Part shown: one piece after another, positions 1 through 9,334 of the stretch
How the letters are laid out: each line of letters begins with the position of its first letter
How positions within the stretch are numbered: the stretch's first letter is position 1
Source of the DNA: a virus
DNA length: 22,882 nt
Strand: one strand, 5' to 3'
Virus record (IMG/VR): IMGVR_UViG_3300021197_000641
Span: 1-22,882 of that record
Notes under the pieces: model-generated
The model's input: only the letters and a program-made list of their open reading frames with translations
What the model was told of the DNA's origin: nothing
Database searches by the model: none
Translations under genes and position numbers: made by a program

Positions 1-167
1 CTGACGTTCTGCCTTTCGTAGGCGCTATGCGTCAGGACCCAATTGTTGACCGTGAGTTCAACAAAGACTTCCAGCGTGAAGAGCTCGTTACTACTGCTCG
101 TTGGGGCACTAAAGTGATCCGTCCAGAAAACCTCGTAAACGTGGTTACTCTGCCGACTATCGCCTAA
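1..167 (+). CDS. Major capsid protein, C-terminal end (partial)
   Basis: An open frame enters from the left edge (first full codon at 3) and stops with TAA at 165-167, giving 54 residues. The fragment contains ARWGTKVIRPENLVNV and ends in LPTIA. This style of C-terminus, with a late strand carrying the R-P-E-N-L-V motif, is typical of podovirus major capsid proteins. The position fits too: in T7-like phages the capsid gene lies directly before tail tubular protein A, with a hairpin after it. The call rests on a short fragment plus synteny, so the family is probable rather than proven. Confidence 0.72.
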   Translation, partial: DVLPFVGAMRQDPIVDREFNKDFQREELVTTARWGTKVIRPENLVNVVTLPTIA

Positions 168-175
168 ACTACTTT

Positions 176-195
176 GGGGTCCCTTCGGGGGCCCC
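176..195 (+). terminator. Hairpin after the capsid gene (UUCG tetraloop)
   Basis: An 8-bp stem (GGGGTCCC with GGGGCCCC, one G-T wobble) closes on a TTCG loop in the very stable C(UUCG)G context, 8 bases after the capsid stop codon. Only TTC follows, not a T-run, so it may be a weak terminator, an attenuator or an mRNA-stabilising 3' end for the abundant capsid transcript. T7-like phages carry their main late terminator at the equivalent place after the capsid gene. Confidence 0.65.
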
Positions 196-220
196 TTCAC
201 CCATTTGATAGGAGAGCCTA

Positions 221-775
221 ATGGCAACCGTACAACACAGCACACTTACCTCAGCCGAACTGCACGAGCCAAAGGGTATCGCCACCGCAAACGCCAATAC
301 TGTTTATGTGGCTGACGGAGCAGGCTCAGGCCAATGGCGTCAAGCGCCTACAGGATTTTTAAACTACGTAAGCTCAGGAACAGGGACGACCATCACGGCT
401 CCCGCAACATTCACACTGGTCAACGTAGCATCAGCAACACACGCTGCACAACGTCAGTATTCGCACAATGGTGCAGGACGTTTGACTTACACAGGTGCCA
501 CAACAATAAGCACCAAAATACACGCAACACTCGCACTACAGACATCAGGTTCTAACGTAGAGGTTGTTTCCCAAATATTCCTCAACGGTAGCCCAGCACT
601 CCCTGCCCAGTTTGTGGCAGAGCAGACAGTCCAAGGCTCTAATGGGATCACAACCTTACCCATGGTTGGGTACGTAGAGCTTAGCACCAACGACTACGTA
701 GAGGTTTTCGTTCAGGCTTCCACAGGTGACGTCGAAGTCTTTGGCCTCAACATTCTCGCAGAGGGAGTACTCTAA
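221..775 (+). CDS. Probable virion decoration or head/tail-fibre protein
   Basis: The 184-residue protein has a strong ribosome binding site (AGGAG at 210-214, 6 bases before ATG). Residues about 15-40 hold the segment EPKGIATANANTVYVADGAG, a leader seen in short structural proteins of marine phages. Residues about 75-184 form a run of alternating hydrophobic and polar beta-strands resembling the jelly-roll (C1q/TNF-like) heads of phage fibres and capsid decoration proteins. It lies between the capsid and tail-tube genes, and its stop overlaps the next start (TAATG). A virion surface role is inferred from fold pattern and context; no enzymatic motif is visible. Confidence 0.5.
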   Translation: MATVQHSTLTSAELHEPKGIATANANTVYVADGAGSGQWRQAPTGFLNYVSSGTGTTITAPATFTLVNVASATHAAQRQYSHNGAGRLTYTGATTISTKIHATLALQTSGSNVEVVSQIFLNGSPALPAQFVAEQTVQGSNGITTLPMVGYVELSTNDYVEVFVQASTGDVEVFGLNILAEGVL

Positions 776-1503
776 TGAAGATGACGCTACTTGAGATCGT
801 CCAGAACATCCTGTCCGACATGGACGCAGAGGAGGTCAACTCGATTGCTGATACTACTGAGGCAACTCAGGTAGCCTCGATCGTTAAGGACACCTTCAAC
901 AACATGGTGGCTAACCGCACAGTGCCTGAGCACAAAGAGTTGGTTAAGCTGACATCACTCGGGGACACCTCCCGTCCCACACACATGAAGTACGGTGAAG
1001 ACGTAACGAAGCTCGAGAAGGTGTGGTATGACACATCAGATGACAACTCGTACACGTACAGTACCATCCGCTTCTGCGAACCTGAAAACTTCATCCGTCG
1101 CGCTGACGGTCTACAGTCTAACTACGTAGAGGTGGTGGAAGGTGGCACTGTGCTACGTGTAGGTAACGCAGTAATGCCTACGTTCTACACTAGCTTCGAC
1201 GATGAGCACCTAATCTTCAACAGCTACGACGCAAGCGTAGACGCTACACTCACAGAGGGACGCTCACGTGCATACGGCACACGTCTCCCCACATTCGACA
1301 TGACAGATAACAACTTCGTGCCGGACATCGACACTCACATGTTCCCTTACCTCTTAGCTGAGAGTAAGAGTACAGCCTTCTCGCTACTCAAGGGTGGCCC
1401 TGATCCGAAGGTAGAGCAAGCAGCACGGAGACAGAAGTCTCACCTACAAAACGACAAGTTCAATACTATCCGAACCAGAGGATTATCACACTATGGACGT
1501 TAA
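775..1503 (+). CDS. Tail tubular protein A (T7 gp11-like adaptor)
   Basis: The 242-residue protein resembles the podovirus gp11 family. The N-terminal half has the family pattern of helices followed by a region ending in SRPTHMKYGEDVTKLEKVWY, where the T-H-M-x-Y and K-L-x-K-V-W-Y parts are characteristic. In the T7 virion twelve copies form the ring that joins the portal to the nozzle. Length is close to the T7 protein (about 196 aa) and to longer marine homologues. The start overlaps the previous stop by one base, and the tail-tube B gene follows one gene later, as expected for this module. Confidence 0.85.
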   Translation: MKMTLLEIVQNILSDMDAEEVNSIADTTEATQVASIVKDTFNNMVANRTVPEHKELVKLTSLGDTSRPTHMKYGEDVTKLEKVWYDTSDDNSYTYSTIRFCEPENFIRRADGLQSNYVEVVEGGTVLRVGNAVMPTFYTSFDDEHLIFNSYDASVDATLTEGRSRAYGTRLPTFDMTDNNFVPDIDTHMFPYLLAESKSTAFSLLKGGPDPKVEQAARRQKSHLQNDKFNTIRTRGLSHYGR

Positions 1504-1861
1504 AGATAAAAAGCTCGAGGAACTGCAAGAGGCTTTGCATAAGGCACAGGTTAATCTTGATGAGTACCTCGGGGTTAAGACCCACAAGGAACGCTACACC
1601 GCAGTGTCAAAGTTCGATAAGGTGAGTGGCCGGTCGTACTATGAGGTGAAACATAAGAACCGCGCACAGCCCATCTACATTATCCCCAATCCAATGGGGT
1701 TCAACAACTGGGTGTTTAAGTGTCCACAGAACAGACTGCCAGCCTCACTTGAGAACAACAGCTTCATGCGAGCACAAGGTGCTATCGATGCTGTGGTAGC
1801 TGAGATGGACAACATGCGACCCACAGTTGCATCCAAGAAGAAATCTAAAGAGGATAGCTAA
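1493..1861 (+). CDS. Hypothetical protein between tail tubular genes
   Basis: The 122-residue protein overlaps the end of the tail tubular A gene by 11 bases, and its stop forms TAATG with the tail tubular B start, so all three are probably co-translated. The N-terminus (residues 1-25) is a charged amphipathic helix, likely a coiled coil. Residues 35-90 look like a compact alpha/beta domain with a Y-x-V-K-H...I-Y-I-I-P core. The C-terminus is lysine-rich (KKKSKED). No known family was recognised. A virion assembly or tail accessory role is suggested only by position. Confidence 0.75.
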   Translation: MDVKDKKLEELQEALHKAQVNLDEYLGVKTHKERYTAVSKFDKVSGRSYYEVKHKNRAQPIYIIPNPMGFNNWVFKCPQNRLPASLENNSFMRAQGAIDAVVAEMDNMRPTVASKKKSKEDS

Positions 1862-4020
1862 TGGCACAAAGAGCATCACAGAAGCCAGTCGTTCAGTTCA
1901 ACAAAGGTTTGATTACTGAGGCAGGCGAACTTACATTCCCCGAAGGCGCTTCTGTCGATGAGCTCAACTGTTCATTGGAGCGTGATGGTTCACGTCGCCG
2001 TCGCTTGGGCCTAGCCTACGAACCTAATAACGTACTGAACCCCTCAGCTTCTATTGCTGACGGCATCATCTCCTCGGTCAATCTTTGGGAGAACGCAGGA
2101 GCAGTGGCTGGCCTAACCTTTGTTGTGGTACAGCTAGGCAAGACCCTGCACTTCTACAGCGAGAGCGGTGGCACACTGTCAGACAGCAAGACAGGGTTCA
2201 CACTAGACCTCACAACGTATGAGCGCCCTCAGGCAATCTCAGCAGCCAACGTAGAAATCCAGACAGCCTCGATCCAAGGTAAGCTAGTAGTAGCCTCGGA
2301 GGAGATCGACACGTTTGTGGTTACATACGACGAGACCACGGGCACAATCACATCTGAGCGTATCGCTTTCCGTATCCGTGACTTTGAATGGCAAGGGGAC
2401 GTAGCTGGATACGAAGAGGAGTTAGCCACAGGTTCCGTAACGGACGCCCGTGAGTACGACACCATGAACACAGGCTGGAAGGGTAACAAAGGTACAGCCG
2501 CACTGGTTACATACGAGACAGCTAACTCAGCCTACCCAGCACTTACACTCCCATGGTACTCAGGTAAGAACGCCACTGGTGACTTCAGTGCCTCAGCGTG
2601 GCAGAAGGTATTCGCTGGTACATCTTTGATTGCCAATGGCTCCTACACCTACGACCTGTACGACATCGACCGTCAGACTAAGTCTGGCCTAGGTAACGTA
2701 GAGAACTACACAGAGACCACACGCTTTGCCACAGTGGCAGCGTATGCAGGTCGTGTGTGGTATGCAGGTATGGGTGGCAAGAACACATCTAACATCTTCT
2801 TTTCCAAGCTGATCCAGCAGGACAGGGACTTCGGTGAATGCTTGCAGGTCAATGACCCTACATCAGAAAGCATCAGTGATCTCTTGGACACAGACGGTGG
2901 CTTCGTGAATATCCCTGACGCATACAACATACGTAAGCTACACGTCCTAGGCTCGCAGCTTATCGTGTTCGCTGAGAATGGCATATGGGTAATCAAGGGT
3001 ATCGACAACGTGTTCACACCCACAGGTTACTCGGTATCCAAGATTGGCGAGAACGGACTGACATACCCACGTTCTTTCGTGGCACAAGAGGGCGGTCGCC
3101 CATACTGGTGGTCAGCTTCTGGTATCCACACACTTGGCGTATCGCCAGAACAACAAACACTCACAGAGGTTAATGCCTCACTACCTACCATCCAGACGTT
3201 CTTCAACGACATCCAAGCAACTAAACGTGCACAGGTCACGGCAGTGTACGATGCGTTCAACGGACGGGTCGGGTGGTTCTACCCAGACAACTCAGAGGTG
3301 ATCGACTACAAGGTCAGCAACGTGTTGTGGTTCGACGAACAGCTATCAGCTTTCTACCCATGGAAGGTTGCAGACGGACAGACAGGGCAGTACATGCTCC
3401 AACCGTTCTTCACCAAGGGTAACGCAAGTACAGACGTTGAGTTCACAGTAGTGGACAGCAACGGTGACACTGTGATCGACAGCTTAGGTAATACGGTAGT
3501 GGTGACACGGTCAGGCCGTGAGTTCACATCCAGTGCCATTCGGGTACTCGTACGTGACACGACAGGCCAGATAACCTTTGCTAACTTTACTAACTCGGGG
3601 TTCCTCGACTGGGGCACCTCGAACTACGTTAGCTTCGTTGAGGGTGGCTATAACTTCTTTGGTGATCTTACACTCAAGAAGAACCTTATCTACTTCACAT
3701 CTTACTTCGAGGTAACTGAAGAGGGTGTCGGGGGCAATGATAACGTAGGCTACAACTTCATACGACCATCCAGTTGTCGAGTGTCCACATTCTGGGACTT
3801 CCGTACAACCCCATCACAGACCCCACAGGAATGCTATCGACTTAAGAAGCTACCAGTACCCAACAGTGCGGGTGACTTCGACTACCCCAACACAGTCACA
3901 CAGTCTCGTTTGAGGCTACGTGGTCGGGGCACATCGATGCGCTTCCGTTTCGAGAGTACAGCACGTAAGGACTTCCACTTGCTGGGCTTCGATACAATCG
4001 CGGGTCGCAACCCAAGGTAA
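1861..4020 (+). CDS. Tail tubular protein B (T7 gp12-like nozzle)
   Basis: At 719 residues it is close to the usual gp12 length (T7, 794 aa). The start KPVVQFNKGLITEAGELTFP followed by a D-E-L-N-C and R-R-R-L-G-L pattern is the standard opening of podovirus nozzle proteins. The rest is rich in beta-strands and includes VLGSQLIVFAENGIWVIKG around residue 365, typical of the beta-propeller part. In T7 six copies form the tail nozzle through which DNA leaves. It follows the adaptor gene in the usual order. Confidence 0.87.
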   Translation: MAQRASQKPVVQFNKGLITEAGELTFPEGASVDELNCSLERDGSRRRRLGLAYEPNNVLNPSASIADGIISSVNLWENAGAVAGLTFVVVQLGKTLHFYSESGGTLSDSKTGFTLDLTTYERPQAISAANVEIQTASIQGKLVVASEEIDTFVVTYDETTGTITSERIAFRIRDFEWQGDVAGYEEELATGSVTDAREYDTMNTGWKGNKGTAALVTYETANSAYPALTLPWYSGKNATGDFSASAWQKVFAGTSLIANGSYTYDLYDIDRQTKSGLGNVENYTETTRFATVAAYAGRVWYAGMGGKNTSNIFFSKLIQQDRDFGECLQVNDPTSESISDLLDTDGGFVNIPDAYNIRKLHVLGSQLIVFAENGIWVIKGIDNVFTPTGYSVSKIGENGLTYPRSFVAQEGGRPYWWSASGIHTLGVSPEQQTLTEVNASLPTIQTFFNDIQATKRAQVTAVYDAFNGRVGWFYPDNSEVIDYKVSNVLWFDEQLSAFYPWKVADGQTGQYMLQPFFTKGNASTDVEFTVVDSNGDTVIDSLGNTVVVTRSGREFTSSAIRVLVRDTTGQITFANFTNSGFLDWGTSNYVSFVEGGYNFFGDLTLKKNLIYFTSYFEVTEEGVGGNDNVGYNFIRPSSCRVSTFWDFRTTPSQTPQECYRLKKLPVPNSAGDFDYPNTVTQSRLRLRGRGTSMRFRFESTARKDFHLLGFDTIAGRNPR

Positions 4021-4023
4021 CAG

Positions 4024-4464
4024 ATGATTATCCGTAAAGCTAAACAAGATGACATCTTTGATCTCCTAGTGCTAGCACGGGGCTTCTCTCGGGAGGCTCC
4101 TGCTATGCACAAATGGGACAAGGACAAAACAGAGGCAATGCTTATAGCTTGCATCGAAGGTACCCACACCACAATCCTTGTGATGGAACATGAGGACGAA
4201 GTTGTTGGTGGTATCGTCGGTGTCGTGCAGCCCCTCTTCATGTCACAGACTGTGATAGCTTCAGAGCTCGCATGGTTTGTGGACCCAGCACACAGGGGCA
4301 AAGGTGCAATCAAGCTAGTCAAAGCATTCGAAGGCTGGGCCAAAGAGATGCAAGCAGACTACACCACAATGGCTGACATCCGTGGGATTGCAGACCTAAG
4401 CAAATTATATCAGCGCCTAGGTTATGAACTAACCGAAGCCGCCTACAGTAAGAAGGTAGAATAA
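4024..4464 (+). CDS. GNAT-family acetyltransferase-like protein
   Basis: The 146-residue protein has a GNAT layout. The N-terminal MIIRKAKQDDIFDLLVLAR is the usual beta1-alpha1 opening, a central strand carries ASELAWFVDPAHRGKGA, and the C-terminal half has LYQRLGYE. The HRGKGA segment (about residues 91-96) fits the acetyl-CoA-binding motif A (Q/R-x-x-G-x-G/A). It sits between the nozzle gene and the gp14-like gene, where T7 carries gene 13, so it may have a virion assembly role instead of, or besides, catalysis. Whether it is active and what it acetylates cannot be told. Confidence 0.75.
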   Translation: MIIRKAKQDDIFDLLVLARGFSREAPAMHKWDKDKTEAMLIACIEGTHTTILVMEHEDEVVGGIVGVVQPLFMSQTVIASELAWFVDPAHRGKGAIKLVKAFEGWAKEMQADYTTMADIRGIADLSKLYQRLGYELTEAAYSKKVE

Positions 4465-4465
4465 C

Positions 4466-4975
4466 ATGGCAGCAACAACACTAGCAGCGATTGGTACCGC
4501 AGTCGGTGCCTCAGCAGCAACAGCAACAGCTGTAGGTGCAACAATTGCAGGCGCAAGCATCTCGGGCATATCAGCAATCCAAAATGCAAAAGCACAGCGC
4601 CGTAGTGCAGGACTACAGCAACGTCAGGCAAACCTGCAAGCACGCCGTCAGAGACGTCAGGCTATCCGTCAGGCACAAGTACAACGCGCCCGTGCACAGG
4701 CTCAGGCTGCGGTAGCAGGGGCAGCTAGTGGTTCCGCACAAGGTGGCATCGCTAGCGTAAGCTCACAGCTTGGTTCAGGTCTTGGCTATGCGTCACAGCA
4801 ATCAGCGCTGGGCTCAGGCATCTTATCGGCTAACCAATCCGCACAGAACTGGGCAGCATTTGGCTCCCTCGGTGGTGGCATAATGAACCTTGGCATCCAA
4901 GCAGGTGGTCTTAACGGCTTCTTCGGGTCTCAAACACCTACAGCCGCAAAGATACCGAACTACTTCCCATCTTAA
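4466..4975 (+). CDS. Internal virion protein (gp14-like ejection protein)
   Basis: The 169-residue protein starts one base after the GNAT stop codon. Residues 1-38 are an Ala/Gly/Thr-rich hydrophobic region able to insert in a membrane. Residues about 42-85 are a long Gln/Arg/Ala helix (QRQANLQARRQRRQAIRQAQ) giving a strongly basic coiled coil, and the rest is Gly/Ser/Ala-rich. This three-part pattern is characteristic of the small internal virion protein of T7-like phages, which is ejected first and forms the outer-membrane channel. Length is close to T7 gp14 (196 aa). The assignment rests on composition, layout and position. Confidence 0.75.
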   Translation: MAATTLAAIGTAVGASAATATAVGATIAGASISGISAIQNAKAQRRSAGLQQRQANLQARRQRRQAIRQAQVQRARAQAQAAVAGAASGSAQGGIASVSSQLGSGLGYASQQSALGSGILSANQSAQNWAAFGSLGGGIMNLGIQAGGLNGFFGSQTPTAAKIPNYFPS

Positions 4976-4987
4976 TAAGGGGTCATC

Positions 4988-7900
4988 ATGACTGAGTATT
5001 CACCTAAGACAAACCTTCCTCTCGATGCAATCGTGAAGAGCACACCACTGGATGGTGTTCAGCAGTCTTTCCGTATCGACACACAAGAGCGTGTAGATAA
5101 CCGTGGTATCGACATTAGCGTGGCTACCGGTCAGACACCCGAAAGCGTAAACGTAAAGGTCACTAACGGAGACAACAGCCCAATCAATGAGGCTAAGAAC
5201 TCCGTTGGTGATGTGGTTGGTGATACGGTCAACACCGCCATTGCTAACAACGAGGACCAACAAGCAGCTGCCTCTAAAATCCTAGACACACAAGAGAAGA
5301 AGAGTGGCATGGAAGCCTTCTCTGACTTCATCTTGGAGGATGCACTGACAGTTGACGACCCTAACTACAACCCACGTCTAGCTAACTTGTTCCGTAACCA
5401 GCAGATCGCACAGGAAGTAATGACTGAGCGCTTCAAGGCTGCACAGGAACGCGGCATAGGTGGTACAGTACTGGACTTTATGGATCGCTACATCCTACGT
5501 CAGATACCTATTGGCGCTGTTGAAGAGTTCACCCGTCGCTCTGAGCGTAAGGGACTTGAGCTAGCACAGGCAGCAGCAAGCATGGGTGGTGACGAGTATC
5601 GTGAGTACATCTCACAGTATGCAGACGAGTTGGCTGAGGAAGGTATCTTCCGTGGCGAGAACTGGTTCGCACTACAGGATGGACTGAACGAAGCATTCAA
5701 TGCAGGCAAAGATGACTGGGCAGACTTCAACCAAGCCATGGCAGCAATCGATCTTATCGGTGTTGGTGCTCTCCTTAAAGCGCCCCTTAGAGGCGCAGGT
5801 AAGGTTGTCACTAGGGTTGGTAAGGTAAAGGGCGTTAAGGCCGCTGACGAGGCCGTAGAGCGGCTCTCAGAGGCAGGTGTACGCTCACACCCAGAGGTAC
5901 AGGACGAACTTATGGCTGGCGCACAGTCAATCACTAAGGACGAACTGGCTGTAGGCCCAACACAGAGCCGAACAAACAAAATCTTTACAGACAACAAGCT
6001 GGTCAAGGAGATACAGGAGCTAAACAAAGTGGGTAGCTTCGGTCGTATGGCCTCTAAGGCTGACATCGATAGTCTAGCTGGGCAGATTTCTGCTCGGTTG
6101 GCTAAAATCTCAAGTCGCCCACTGGCTGACTACAACGTAATCGACCGTACAGGCCTTGGTGACATGGCAGTACAGGTGAAAGTCGGCAAGATTTCTGACG
6201 GTACACCCTACCGTGGCGAGGCAGCTGCAACTACAGCCGCTAAATCCATGCAGGAGAACTCAGGTTTGGCTACTAAGGTGGTACAAGTTGACGCTGACGA
6301 CATCTCAAAAGGCTTCTACGTACAGATCGAAGAGGCAATGGACCTGACACGCACGGCTAGCGCTGTGGATGTGGCTGGTGTAACAGAAAACATTTTGGCT
6401 AGAGGCCTCGGGTCAACCCGTGCCGTAGACGATCTAAACTTAAACACGCTAGCTAACATGTCAGAGAGTGGACAAGGTGCGATACGTGAGCGTGTCATGC
6501 CCCTGCTCAAACCATTGGAGAAACTTAAGTATGACAGCAAGGTTGCGATCGGCAAAGTCTTCCGCGAACTGCGGGATGGACAAGACGCCTACATCAGGGA
6601 AGGCTACACAGAAGCAGAGTTCAGACAGAAGTTCAAGCAGCACCACCCCAAGGGTCAAGCAGCAACAGATGCAGACATTGATGCTTTCTATGCAGCTAAG
6701 ACACTTAATGATGCAGCTTACATACTGCAAGCGAACAGGCTGGCTTCACGATACGTCACCAAAGGCTACAAGGCAGTAGGCATTGGGGATACCCACATAC
6801 CTGCTAAGCGTGTCGATGAGGTACTCGCAGATGATGTGGTACTTCTGGATGGTAAGACAAACAAGCGCGTCTACAGCCAAGACATTGGTGACAAGGTAGC
6901 AGTCTTTAAGATGGACCGCCCGATCGATGACATTGAGTATGTGGTTCGTCCTAACAACGTACGGTCTATCCAGTACGAGGACGTATTGAACTACAATGCT
7001 GGTGGTCGTCGTACAAACCCTGATGCTAAGTACTTTGCAACCACAAAGGACAACAAGGCGCTCTTCACTGCATTTAGTGAGAAGCAAGTAGTGTCTGGTG
7101 TGGAAGACATTAACGTCCTGATGAGGGCCGCCCGTGCAGTTGGTAAGAAACTGGATGAACTCACAGATGAGCTCGATGGTTTGCTCACCAAGCACAACAA
7201 GTGGAACCCTGACATCGAGAACACAGCTGATTTTGTGGCTTGGCTCGGTAAGAAGGGCATCACGACTACGGACGACATCTCTTACAAGGCCCGTGACGGC
7301 GTTGTAGAGGGGGCCGGAGACCTATACAATGGTATGAACATGGCAGAGTACCAGCGAGCTACTACACGACGCTCAGACGACGTTCTGATGGAGTATGGTG
7401 GCAAGGAAACATTCAACGAGAACCCAGTGAAAGCTATGGTTGACCAGTTGAGTGAGGCAAGCGCTGAGTATTCCTTCCGTCGTTACAACTACAACGCTAA
7501 GACAGCGTGGCTCAAGAAGGCCTTGCGTGTTGACACCCTACCTGAGGGGACTGACGTGGACGCACTGTTCCGTGAGACCACAGTAGAAGGTAGTGGTGCT
7601 ACAGATCGTAAGCTCCGTGCCCTACGTGGCATTATCGAGCGCCGTGAGAGCCTGTCTAGCCCAGCAGTTGGTGCTATACAAGACTTCGGCAAGAAGGTCG
7701 AGGAGTTTGTGTTCGACAAGACAGGTATGCGGATCAAGACTGGTGGTGCTGAAGGTGTACTGCTTAACATTGGCTTCCAGTCTGCGTTTGGTTTCATGAA
7801 CATCTCACAGTTCCTCTTGCAGGCAACACATGCTACCTCTATCGTGGCTATCAGCCCGAAGGCTGGTGCAGAAGCAGCGGCTATGGTACTTCCCATGCGC

Positions 7901-9325
7901 TTGGCAATGCACTCAGGTGACGCAGCAGCTAAGAAGCTGGCATACAAGCGTCTGTCTAAAGTCTCAACCATGACTGAGGCAGACTTTGCAGACTTCGAGA
8001 CGTACCTACGTACCTCGGGTCGTGACCTTGTAGAGAATGATGCAATCGAGAAGGGCACAGGCGCAGGCTTTGGTGTATCTTGGTGGGAAGGCTCACGCCT
8101 AATCCCAGATGCAGCAGCAGCGGCAGGCGCACAGGTAGCCCGTGGTGTTAAGAAGGTAGGCGACATTGGCCTCAAACCCTTTAACGAGGGTGAACGGTTG
8201 TCCCGCCACACTGGTATCATGACAGCGTTCATTGAGCACCGTAACCTCTTCCCTAACGTGAAGCCTTTGTCTGACGAAGGACGCGCTTGGATTACACGTC
8301 GTGAACAGGACCTGACGTTCAACATGACTACAGCATCTCGCGGTGCTTGGCAGTCTGGTTTGCTTAAGGTTCCCACACAGTGGCTGTCGTATTCGATGCG
8401 TACCATGGAAGCACTTGCTTTTGGTAGTGGCTTGAAGCCAGCTGAGCGTGTACGTCTTGGCCTCATGATGACCGCACTTGGTGGTACCGCAGGCTTCGGC
8501 ACTGGTGTCGGCAACAAGCTGAGTGACTGGGCTGGTGAAACATTTAATGTTGATCCTGAGAGCCCTGCATACACAGCTATCAAGTATGGTGTACTCGATG
8601 GGTTTGGCTCATGGGCAATCTCTGGCCTGACTGGCGAAGAAGTACGTACCGCATTCGGTACTCGTATCGCTCCGCTTACAGCATTCACTGACCTGTGGCG
8701 TAAGGTCAACGAGGAACCCTTGCTAACCACAGCATTTGGCCCTTCAGGTGAGATTGCTGGTGGCTTGGGTAGTGCTGCACTGAATGCCCTTATGGGTGGT
8801 GTAGACCTTATCGTCAACGGTGACGGATACGGTGCTGAAACCTTTAAGAAGGACATGGTGCGTGTACTACGGACCCCTTCAGGTGTAGACAACTGGTTCA
8901 AAGCACGTGAGATGATGATGACTGGGGTGTATCGCTCTAAGTCTGGCACCACACTCCCAATGGAGTTCAGCGATGTTGAAGCTATGATGCAGGCTATCGG
9001 AGTTACCAACTTCAAGGTGGCTGAGTACTACGAGCGCAGTGGTGACATCTGGCGTAAAGAGGGTGAGGCCCGTGACTTCACACGTCAACTACAGAATGAC
9101 TTCCGCTTGGCCTTGGCTAGGTACGAACGTGATCCTGAAGCTGGCAAGAAGTTCATGGAAGAGATCGGAGCTCGTATCGAGTTCAGTGGTTTCTCTCCCT
9201 TGGTCAAGTCAAAGATGCGCCGTAACTTAGCACGGTCAGAAGGCAACAAGGTTGTTGACATGGCACTCAAACTAATCAGCGAAGGCAACGACTATGGTGC
9301 CTCTGTAATTGAAAGTCTAAACTAG
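4988..9325 (+). CDS. Large internal virion/ejection protein
   Basis: At 1445 residues this is the largest gene in the window, with AAGGGG before the start. It is mostly helical. Residues about 630-700 contain VLNYNAGGRRTNPDAKYF, resembling a small domain that recurs in very large phage core proteins. Two hydrophobic or amphipathic regions lie near 920-975 and 1155-1180, preceded by PTQWLSYSMRTMEALAFG, similar to segments of the giant internal proteins of T7-like and pelagiphage-type podoviruses. I saw no catalytic motif. Position and size suggest a gp15/gp16-type component that leaves the head with the DNA and builds the periplasmic conduit. Which T7 protein it matches is uncertain. Confidence 0.75.
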   Translation: MTEYSPKTNLPLDAIVKSTPLDGVQQSFRIDTQERVDNRGIDISVATGQTPESVNVKVTNGDNSPINEAKNSVGDVVGDTVNTAIANNEDQQAAASKILDTQEKKSGMEAFSDFILEDALTVDDPNYNPRLANLFRNQQIAQEVMTERFKAAQERGIGGTVLDFMDRYILRQIPIGAVEEFTRRSERKGLELAQAAASMGGDEYREYISQYADELAEEGIFRGENWFALQDGLNEAFNAGKDDWADFNQAMAAIDLIGVGALLKAPLRGAGKVVTRVGKVKGVKAADEAVERLSEAGVRSHPEVQDELMAGAQSITKDELAVGPTQSRTNKIFTDNKLVKEIQELNKVGSFGRMASKADIDSLAGQISARLAKISSRPLADYNVIDRTGLGDMAVQVKVGKISDGTPYRGEAAATTAAKSMQENSGLATKVVQVDADDISKGFYVQIEEAMDLTRTASAVDVAGVTENILARGLGSTRAVDDLNLNTLANMSESGQGAIRERVMPLLKPLEKLKYDSKVAIGKVFRELRDGQDAYIREGYTEAEFRQKFKQHHPKGQAATDADIDAFYAAKTLNDAAYILQANRLASRYVTKGYKAVGIGDTHIPAKRVDEVLADDVVLLDGKTNKRVYSQDIGDKVAVFKMDRPIDDIEYVVRPNNVRSIQYEDVLNYNAGGRRTNPDAKYFATTKDNKALFTAFSEKQVVSGVEDINVLMRAARAVGKKLDELTDELDGLLTKHNKWNPDIENTADFVAWLGKKGITTTDDISYKARDGVVEGAGDLYNGMNMAEYQRATTRRSDDVLMEYGGKETFNENPVKAMVDQLSEASAEYSFRRYNYNAKTAWLKKALRVDTLPEGTDVDALFRETTVEGSGATDRKLRALRGIIERRESLSSPAVGAIQDFGKKVEEFVFDKTGMRIKTGGAEGVLLNIGFQSAFGFMNISQFLLQATHATSIVAISPKAGAEAAAMVLPMRLAMHSGDAAAKKLAYKRLSKVSTMTEADFADFETYLRTSGRDLVENDAIEKGTGAGFGVSWWEGSRLIPDAAAAAGAQVARGVKKVGDIGLKPFNEGERLSRHTGIMTAFIEHRNLFPNVKPLSDEGRAWITRREQDLTFNMTTASRGAWQSGLLKVPTQWLSYSMRTMEALAFGSGLKPAERVRLGLMMTALGGTAGFGTGVGNKLSDWAGETFNVDPESPAYTAIKYGVLDGFGSWAISGLTGEEVRTAFGTRIAPLTAFTDLWRKVNEEPLLTTAFGPSGEIAGGLGSAALNALMGGVDLIVNGDGYGAETFKKDMVRVLRTPSGVDNWFKAREMMMTGVYRSKSGTTLPMEFSDVEAMMQAIGVTNFKVAEYYERSGDIWRKEGEARDFTRQLQNDFRLALARYERDPEAGKKFMEEIGARIEFSGFSPLVKSKMRRNLARSEGNKVVDMALKLISEGNDYGASVIESLN

Positions 9326-9334
9326 GAGTAGACA

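Noticed and set aside
4443-4643. Leucine-rich minus-strand frame that looks like a membrane protein
   Set aside because: It is the complement of the Gln/Ala-rich gp14-like gene: CAG/GCA codons read backwards give leucine and cysteine codons.
7489-9015. Long 508-codon open frame on the minus strand opposite the large internal virion gene
   Set aside because: It lies wholly antisense to a clear virion gene, has a Ser/Pro/Arg-rich shadow composition, no ribosome site and no recognisable domain.
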